A DNA stretch of 10,453 nt from Mesorhizobium sp. (GTDB lineage: Bacteria; Pseudomonadota; Alphaproteobacteria; Rhizobiales; Rhizobiaceae), in NCBI GenBank assembly GCA_030698645.1, contig JAUYMV010000438.1, forward strand, positions 1 to 10,453, read 5' to 3'. The notes below the pieces were generated by a model that was not told where the DNA came from, did no database searches, and saw only the letters and a list, made by a program, of their open reading frames with translations. Made by a program: the position numbers and the translations under genes. Each line of letters opens with the position of its first letter. The first letter of the stretch is position 1. Positions 5,901-10,453 of this stretch are shown piece after piece.

Positions 5901-6548
5901 TCAGCCCTTTTTCATGTCCTCGGTCGAATGCCTCATGATCAGCGGCATCTGCGAGAGTGTAAAGACCAAGGTGATCGGCATGATGCCCCAGACCTTGAAG
6001 GCGACCCAGGTAGCTTCCGAGAAGTTGCGCCAGACCACTTCGTTGACGACGGCCAGGAACAGGAAGAACAGGCCCCAGCGCAGGGTCAGCTTGCGCCAGC
6101 CCTCGGCGTCGAGCTTGAAGGCGGAGTCGAAGACGTAGCCGAGCAGGGACTTGCCGAACCAGAGGCCGCCGAGCAGCACCACGCCGAACAGCGTGTTGAC
6201 GATGGTCGGCTTCATCTTGATGAAAATCGCATCCTGCAGATAGAGCGTCAGCCCGCCGAACACGAAGACCACCACGCCCGAGACGAGCGGCATGATCGGC
6301 AGGGTGCGCGTCAGGATCCACGAAACGGTGAGCGCGATGGCGGTTGCCGCCATGAACAGGCCGGTGGCGATGAAGATCGGGCCGCCGAGGTCGCCAAGCG
6401 CCGGAACCATCCGGGCCAGCCATTCGCCGCGCGCATTGGCGAAGAAGAACACCAGCAGAGGCCCGAGTTCCAGCACCAGCTTGAGCAGCGGGTTGACCTC
6501 CTTCTTGCGGGGGTCGGACGGATCGAGTTCGAGTATGGGCTGGTTCAT
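5901..6548 (-). CDS. ispZ: Inner membrane septation protein A (IspZ/YciB)
   Basis: Polytopic inner-membrane protein of the YciB family, associated with septation and envelope synthesis; the biochemical activity is unresolved. The 215 residues carry an N-terminal hydrophilic stretch (1-22) followed by five to six hydrophobic segments, near 24-37, 57-80, 86-104, 118-140, 157-172 and 184-206. Family motifs are [12 protein letters not shown] (27-38), [13 protein letters not shown] (106-118), [20 protein letters not shown] (151-170) and WVAFKVWG (181-188). ATG 6548 has GAGGA about 4-5 nt upstream and lies 11 bp after the ftsY stop; the larger frame reading upstream is a shadow of ftsY. Placement behind ftsY is typical of rhizobia. 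Confidence 0.95.
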   Translation of the reverse strand: MNQPILELDPSDPRKKEVNPLLKLVLELGPLLVFFFANARGEWLARMVPALGDLGGPIFIATGLFMAATAIALTVSWILTRTLPIMPLVSGVVVFVFGGLTLYLQDAIFIKMKPTIVNTLFGVVLLGGLWFGKSLLGYVFDSAFKLDAEGWRKLTLRWGLFFLFLAVVNEVVWRNFSEATWVAFKVWGIMPITLVFTLSQMPLIMRHSTEDMKKG

Positions 6549-6559
6549 TGCTTCCTCGC

Positions 6560-8056
6560 TTACGCGACGCCGGCGATCGCACGTGCGAATTCGCTGGCGG
6601 AAAAGGGTTCGAGGTCGTCGATCTGTTCGCCGACGCCGATGAAATAGACGGGCAGTTTGTGCTTGGCGGCAATCGCCACCAGAATGCCGCCGCGCGCCGT
6701 TCCGTCGAGCTTTGTCATCACCAGTCCGTTCACGCCGGCGAGATTGCGGAAGATTTCGACCTGGTTGAGCGCGTTCTGGCCGGTCGTCGCATCGACCGTC
6801 TGCAGCACGGTGTGCGGCGCTTCCGGGTCGAGCCTGCCCAGAACGCGGACGATCTTTTCGAGCTCGGCCATCAGTTCGGCCTTGTTCTGCAGCCGGCCGG
6901 CCGTATCGATGATCAGCACGTCCGCACCCTGCTCTTTGGCGCGGGCGAAGGCGTCGAAGGCGAGGCCTGCGGCGTCGGCGCCGAGTTTCGAGGCGATGAC
7001 GGGCGCCCCGGTGCGCTCGCCCCAGATCTTGAGCTGCTCGATCGCGGCGGCGCGAAACGTGTCGCCGGCCGCCAGCATGACGGAGAGGCCGCCGGCGGTC
7101 AGCTTGGCGGCGAGCTTGCCGATGGTTGTCGTCTTGCCGGTGCCGTTGACGCCGACGACGAGTATGACATGCGGCTTGTGCGACAGGTCGAGTTCGAGCG
7201 CCTTGGCGACGGGGGCGAGCACCTTCTCGATCTCCGCCGCCATCACGGTGCGCACGTCCGTGTCGGAAACGTCCTTGCCGTAGCGGCTGGCCGACAGCGC
7301 ATCGGTGACGCGGATCGCCGTCTCCATGCCGAGATCGGCGCGGATCAGCACGTCCTCGAGGTCCTGCAGCGTGTCCTCGTCGAGCTTTCGCTTGGTGAAG
7401 ACGCCGGCGATGTTCGACGAGAGCTCCCTGGACGAACGCGCCAGGCCCTCGCGCATGCGCTGGAACCAAGTCGGGCGCGGCGCGGCGGGCGCCTCGGGTG
7501 CCGGCGCGGCCTTCGGCTCGACCTTGCGCGTGACGACGACCTTGGCGGGCTCGGGTGGGAGAGGCGGCGGCGCATCCGGCACGGGCGGCGGGACCATGGC
7601 GGGTTCGGGCGCGATCTCGGCAATGACCGGGTCCGGCACGATCGGCGCCGGATGGCGGATCGGCGGGAGGATCTCGGCTGCGGGCGGAGCGGCGGAATCG
7701 CGCGCCGCGTCTTGGCCCGATGGCGCGGCCGGCGCCGGCGGCTCGGGGAGCATGGCATCTGGCGCCGACTCCTCGCGCCTGACGGGGGCAAGGTCGGGCA
7801 GGGAATGCGGGAGGGGGGCATCCGCGATGGCGCCCGGCTCCGGCGCGATTTCCGCGGCGAGCGGGTCAGCCGCGACAGGCGCCGGCTGGCGGATCGGCGG
7901 CAGCACCTCCGTGGCCGGTAATGCCACCTCCGCGGCCGGCGGAACCTGGCCTGTCGGCTGCGCCGAGTCGGCCGGCTTTTCCGCAGCAGTGCCGGCGTAA
8001 TCCTCCGCCTGGTCCTTTGCGAAGGAGAAGATCTTCTTGACGAAATTGAATGCCAT
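6560..8056 (-). CDS. ftsY: FtsY, signal recognition particle receptor GTPase
   Basis: Receptor that docks ribosome-SRP complexes at the inner membrane for co-translational insertion; forms a GTPase pair with Ffh. It has 498 residues. An N-terminal basic amphipathic segment ([16 protein letters not shown]) precedes a long Pro/Ala/Glu-rich low-complexity region (about 20-195), then the NG domain. G motifs are G1 [10 protein letters not shown] (302-311), [11 protein letters not shown] (332-342), G3 DTAGR (384-388), G4 TKLD (448-451) and GVGE (474-477). The low-complexity part contains an internal duplication, listed separately, which makes the protein longer than many alphaproteobacterial FtsY. 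ATG 8056 follows the mtaB stop by 9 bp and has only a weak ribosome binding site. Confidence 0.97.
   Translation of the reverse strand: MAFNFVKKIFSFAKDQAEDYAGTAAEKPADSAQPTGQVPPAAEVALPATEVLPPIRQPAPVAADPLAAEIAPEPGAIADAPLPHSLPDLAPVRREESAPDAMLPEPPAPAAPSGQDAARDSAAPPAAEILPPIRHPAPIVPDPVIAEIAPEPAMVPPPVPDAPPPLPPEPAKVVVTRKVEPKAAPAPEAPAAPRPTWFQRMREGLARSSRELSSNIAGVFTKRKLDEDTLQDLEDVLIRADLGMETAIRVTDALSASRYGKDVSDTDVRTVMAAEIEKVLAPVAKALELDLSHKPHVILVVGVNGTGKTTTIGKLAAKLTAGGLSVMLAAGDTFRAAAIEQLKIWGERTGAPVIASKLGADAAGLAFDAFARAKEQGADVLIIDTAGRLQNKAELMAELEKIVRVLGRLDPEAPHTVLQTVDATTGQNALNQVEIFRNLAGVNGLVMTKLDGTARGGILVAIAAKHKLPVYFIGVGEQIDDLEPFSASEFARAIAGVA
7601..7909 (-). repeat. Internal duplication in the FtsY N-terminal region
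   Basis: Two 25-residue copies, 78 codons apart: residues 50-74 (7835-7909), beginning [16 protein letters not shown], and residues 128-152 (7601-7675), beginning [16 protein letters not shown]. Both end in AEIAPEP. They are identical at 18 of 25 positions, and the DNA is visibly similar, so this looks like true duplication and divergence and not only shared composition. Confidence 0.75.
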
Positions 8057-8065
8057 GCCGACGCT

Positions 8066-9349
8066 CTATGCCGCCTGCCGAAGGGCGGGTTCGGCGATCA
8101 GCCGCGCTCCGTCATGCCCGGTGATCGTCACCGCGACGATGTCGCCGGGCGCGCCAAATGAAATCGCCGCCGGGGTGAAGCCTTCGGTGCGGCCGATTCC
8201 GCCGCGCTCGACGAGCAGCGACTGCGCGGTGCCCGCAAGCGCCGAAAGATGACGCCGGTATGCCGTTTCGCCAGCCTCTCTCAGGCGCGCGGCGCGGCTT
8301 CGGACGAGGTCGCGGTGCAGTTGCGGCATGCGCGCGGCCGGCGTGCCGTCGCGCGGGCTGAACGGAAAGACGTGCAGATGCGTCAGGCCGCAAGCCGCGA
8401 CCATCCCTAGCGAATTTTCGAACATCGCGTCGGTCTCGGTCGGGAACCCGGCGATGATGTCGGCGCCAAGCACGATATCGGGCCGCAGGCGCCGCACATC
8501 CTCGCAAAAGCGGATCGAATCGTCCCGCGAGTGGCGGCGCTTCATGCGCTTGAGGATCATGTCGTCGCCGGACTGAAGCGACAGATGCAGATGCGGCATG
8601 AGGCGTGGCTCGGTCGCGATCATCTCCATCAGATCGTCGTCCACCTCGATCGAATCGATCGACGACAGGCGCAGGCGCTTCACGGCGGGCACCTGGCGCA
8701 GGATGCTGCGCACCAGGCGCCCGAGCCGGGGGCTGCCGGGAAGATCGGCGCCGTAGCTCGTCATGTCGACGCCGGTCAGCACGATCTCGGCATAGCCGTT
8801 GCCGGCGAGACGGCGCACCTGGTCGACGACCGCGCCCATCGGCACGGAGCGCGAATTGCCGCGCGCAAAGGGGATGATGCAGAAGGTGCAGCGATGATCG
8901 CAGCCGTTCTGCACCTGGACGAAGGCGCGCGCATGGCCGTCGATCGCATCGACCAGGTGACCGGCCGTCTCGCGGACCGACATGATGTCGTTGACGCGCA
9001 GCTTCTCGGTGTCGTTGACGCCGAAATCGGGCACCGCCCGATAGGAGCCGGCGGTTAGCTTCTCCTCGTTGCCGAGCACGAGGTCGACGCCGTCCATGCT
9101 GGCGAAGGCGGCGGGGTCGGTCTGCGCCGCGCAGCCGGTGACGATGATGCGCGCCTTCGGCCGGTCGCGCCGGGCGTTCCGGATCGCCTTCCGGGCCCGA
9201 CGCACGGCCTCTGCCGTGACGGCGCAGGTGTTGAAGACGATCGCGCCGTCCGCCAGCGCGTCGAGGCCCGCTTCATGGGCAGCGCGCTTCATCACTTCGG
9301 ATTCGTAGATGTTCAGCCGGCAGCCGAAGGTGACGATGTCGACGCCCAT
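8066..9349 (-). CDS. mtaB: MtaB, tRNA t6A37 methylthiotransferase
   Basis: Radical SAM enzyme that converts t6A to ms2t6A at position 37 of ANN-decoding tRNAs. The 427 residues show the three-part layout of the family. The N-terminal MTTase domain carries cluster cysteines C10 (TFGCRLN), C42 (NTCAVTAEA) and C73 (VTGCAAQ). The radical SAM core has CDHRCTFC (C150, C154, C157) followed by IIPFARG. A C-terminal TRAM-like segment spans about 365-420. The CRLN/NTCAVT form favours MtaB over MiaB and RimO. ATG 9349 overlaps the dapF stop by one base (TGATG), which implies coupled translation; an in-frame upstream start inside dapF would add 23 arginine/glycine-rich residues and is unlikely. The ftsY gene follows 9 bp downstream. 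Confidence 0.96.
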   Translation of the reverse strand: MGVDIVTFGCRLNIYESEVMKRAAHEAGLDALADGAIVFNTCAVTAEAVRRARKAIRNARRDRPKARIIVTGCAAQTDPAAFASMDGVDLVLGNEEKLTAGSYRAVPDFGVNDTEKLRVNDIMSVRETAGHLVDAIDGHARAFVQVQNGCDHRCTFCIIPFARGNSRSVPMGAVVDQVRRLAGNGYAEIVLTGVDMTSYGADLPGSPRLGRLVRSILRQVPAVKRLRLSSIDSIEVDDDLMEMIATEPRLMPHLHLSLQSGDDMILKRMKRRHSRDDSIRFCEDVRRLRPDIVLGADIIAGFPTETDAMFENSLGMVAACGLTHLHVFPFSPRDGTPAARMPQLHRDLVRSRAARLREAGETAYRRHLSALAGTAQSLLVERGGIGRTEGFTPAAISFGAPGDIVAVTITGHDGARLIAEPALRQAA

Positions 9350-10230
9350 CAGGCCGCCGCCTCGGCATCGCGCTGCCAGGCGCCGGTCGCCGGGTCGACC
9401 TGGCCGGAAAATTCCCATTCGGCCGGACCCGTCATGATGACGTGATCGTCAGCCCGCCACTCGATCAGCAGCGTCCCGCCGGGCACGGTGACATGAACGG
9501 TGCGCTCGGTGCGCCCCGTGCGTGCTGCCGACACGGCTGCCGCGCAGGCGGCCGAGCCGCAGGCGCGCGTCAGGCCGGCGCCGCGCTCCCAGGTGCGCAT
9601 GGTCAGCGCATCGCGGGCCGTCACCTGGGCAATCGTGATGTTGGCGCGCTCGGGAAAGATCGGGTGGTTTTCGAGAAGCGGGCCGAAACGGGCCAGATCG
9701 TAGGACCAGACGTCCTCGTCGACCCAGAAGATGGCGTGCGGATTGCCCATCGACGCGACCGAGGGGGAATGCAGTACTGGTGCGTCGATCGGACCGATCT
9801 GCAGCTCGATGTAGCGCGTGTCGGCAAACTCCTCCGCCAGCGGGATATCCTGCCAGCCGAAGCGGGGGATTCCCATGTCGACCGAGGTGAGACCATCGTC
9901 TAGTTCCTGCGCGTTCAGGATGCCGGCGACCGTCTCGAAGGTGAACAGGCGCTTGCCGGTCTCGGCGGCGAGCGCCTGGACGACGCAGCGCATGCCGTTG
10001 CCGCAGGCCTGCGCCATGGAGCCGTCGGAGTTCAGGATTTCAACGAAGTAGTCGGTTCCCGGCGTCTTCGGATCATGAATCGCCAGGACCTGGTCGAACT
10101 TGGTGGCCGGATCGCCATTCAGCGCGCGGGCCGCCTCGGGAGACACCCTGAGCGCGGTTCCGCGCATGTCGGCGACGATGATTTCGTTGCCGAGCCCGTT
10201 CATCTTGGCGAAGTGCACCGTTGCGGCCAT
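9349..10230 (-). CDS. dapF: DapF, diaminopimelate epimerase
   Basis: Cofactor-independent racemase converting LL- to meso-diaminopimelate, the last step before lysine and the peptide cross-linker of peptidoglycan. The 293 residues have both catalytic cysteines in their signatures: C76 in ACGNGMRC and C224 in [11 protein letters not shown]. The N-terminal [10 protein letters not shown], the central [11 protein letters not shown] and [11 protein letters not shown] are further hallmarks, and GNGMRC differs from the E. coli type as in other alphaproteobacteria. ATG 10230 starts at family homology, but its ribosome binding site is poor. It is the first gene of the minus-strand dapF-mtaB-ftsY-ispZ-PPOX operon, so its upstream region probably carries the main promoter. 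Confidence 0.97.
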   Translation of the reverse strand: MAATVHFAKMNGLGNEIIVADMRGTALRVSPEAARALNGDPATKFDQVLAIHDPKTPGTDYFVEILNSDGSMAQACGNGMRCVVQALAAETGKRLFTFETVAGILNAQELDDGLTSVDMGIPRFGWQDIPLAEEFADTRYIELQIGPIDAPVLHSPSVASMGNPHAIFWVDEDVWSYDLARFGPLLENHPIFPERANITIAQVTARDALTMRTWERGAGLTRACGSAACAAAVSAARTGRTERTVHVTVPGGTLLIEWRADDHVIMTGPAEWEFSGQVDPATGAWQRDAEAAA

Positions 10231-10355
10231 CGAGGCGAATGTTCCGGTCTGCTTTGGCTGCTATATGGCGGAAGCGCCGAAAAAATACCAGTGCGCGCGA
10301 TCCGCCCGTCCGCCGCGCGCCGGCACCAGTTCTCCGGCCCGCGATGGCCGGAACG
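10231..10355. promoter_or_regulatory. Region upstream of dapF, likely operon promoter
   Basis: A 125-bp gap between the partial gene at the window end and dapF, both on the minus strand. A CATATAGC sequence read on the minus strand (around 10259-10266) is a possible -10 box about 30 bp before the dapF ATG, but no good -35 is seen. A T6 tract (10279-10284 read on the minus strand) lies further upstream. Placing the promoter here is inference from the gap and from the tight packing of the genes behind it. Confidence 0.35.
10333..10352 (-). terminator. GC-rich stem-loop after the partial gene
   Basis: On the minus strand, TCCGGCC and GGCCGGA form a perfect 7-bp stem with a 6-nt loop, starting 3 nt past the stop codon at 10356. 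No T-run follows directly; the nearest is some 50 bp further on. It may therefore be a Rho-assisted or mRNA-end-stabilising hairpin and not a classic intrinsic terminator. Confidence 0.4.
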
Positions 10356-10453
10356 TCAGGGCGCGACTTCGAAAGGCATGTCGAATGTGGCGTTCTTCCT
10401 GGAATGTCCGTCGCGCAGCGTGTACTGGCCGACATCCTTCCCTGCCGGCGCGC
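10356..10453 (-). CDS. C-terminal end of an unidentified protein (partial)
   Basis: A reading frame enters from the window edge and gives 31 residues, ending with TGA at 10358-10356. The tail includes GQYTLRDGHSRKNATFDMP and ends FEVAP. Balanced composition, a beta-strand-like pattern and a hairpin directly after the stop argue that this is a real gene end. The alternative frame open here (to 10073) is arginine-rich and overlaps dapF, so I set it aside. I do not recognise the protein. Confidence 0.55.
   Translation of the reverse strand, partial: APAGKDVGQYTLRDGHSRKNATFDMPFEVAP

Noticed and set aside
6548..7921. 457-residue plus-strand open frame opposite ftsY
   Set aside because: It mirrors the FtsY coding strand, with a composition typical of antisense frames in GC-rich DNA (Arg/Gly/Asp-rich); FtsY has every GTPase motif.
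1..10453. Defence system, CRISPR array, prophage or conjugative element
   Set aside because: Nearly every gene is a housekeeping gene in conserved rhizobial order; no spacer-repeat pattern, integrase, transposase or nuclease/toxin pair is visible.

Overview
This GC-rich window is chromosomal backbone from an alphaproteobacterium. Gene content and order point to the Hyphomicrobiales (Rhizobiales), most likely a Mesorhizobium-like member of the Phyllobacteriaceae. The assignment rests on three things: acnA divergent from a ccmABCDG cluster, a dapF-mtaB-ftsY-ispZ string on the other strand, and a rhizobial-style intergenic palindromic repeat. Coding is dense and almost every gene is a recognisable housekeeping gene.

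Layout. Positions 1-524 (minus) hold the 5' part of aconitase (acnA). A 276-bp divergent control region separates it from a plus-strand cytochrome c biogenesis cluster: ccmA (801), ccmB (1633), ccmC (2388), ccmD (3149) and ccmG (3310). A DUF2332 gene (3894-4934) follows 5 bp behind. ccmC/ccmD/ccmG overlap start-to-stop, whereas ccmA and ccmB are pushed apart by a 195-bp repeat with 19-bp terminal inverted repeats and four internal hairpins. After a 10-bp convergent gap comes a small DUF1127 gene (minus, 4945-5112), whose upstream region carries a striking cluster of overlapping perfect palindromes.

From 10230 down to 5284 lies one tightly packed minus-strand operon: dapF, mtaB, ftsY, ispZ/yciB, then a flavin-binding PPOX-family gene. 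Spacings run from a 1-nt overlap to 11 bp. The last 98 bp contain the C-terminal end of an unidentified minus-strand protein, followed by a GC-rich stem-loop.

How the genes work together. CcmABCD handle heme on its way to the periplasm, and CcmG supplies reductant to the apocytochrome; the remaining maturation genes (ccmE, ccmF, ccmH, ccmI) are not here. The second operon mixes lysine/peptidoglycan precursor synthesis (DapF), tRNA modification (MtaB), membrane protein targeting (FtsY) and an inner-membrane septation protein (IspZ); this is a conserved neighbourhood, not one pathway.

I see no CRISPR array, transposase, phage gene, tRNA or rRNA, and no convincing undescribed multi-gene system. 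The items most worth a second look are non-coding: the repeat inside the ccm cluster and the palindrome cluster before the DUF1127 gene. An internal repeat in the FtsY N-terminal region and a DUF2332 gene attached to the ccm cluster also deserve attention.
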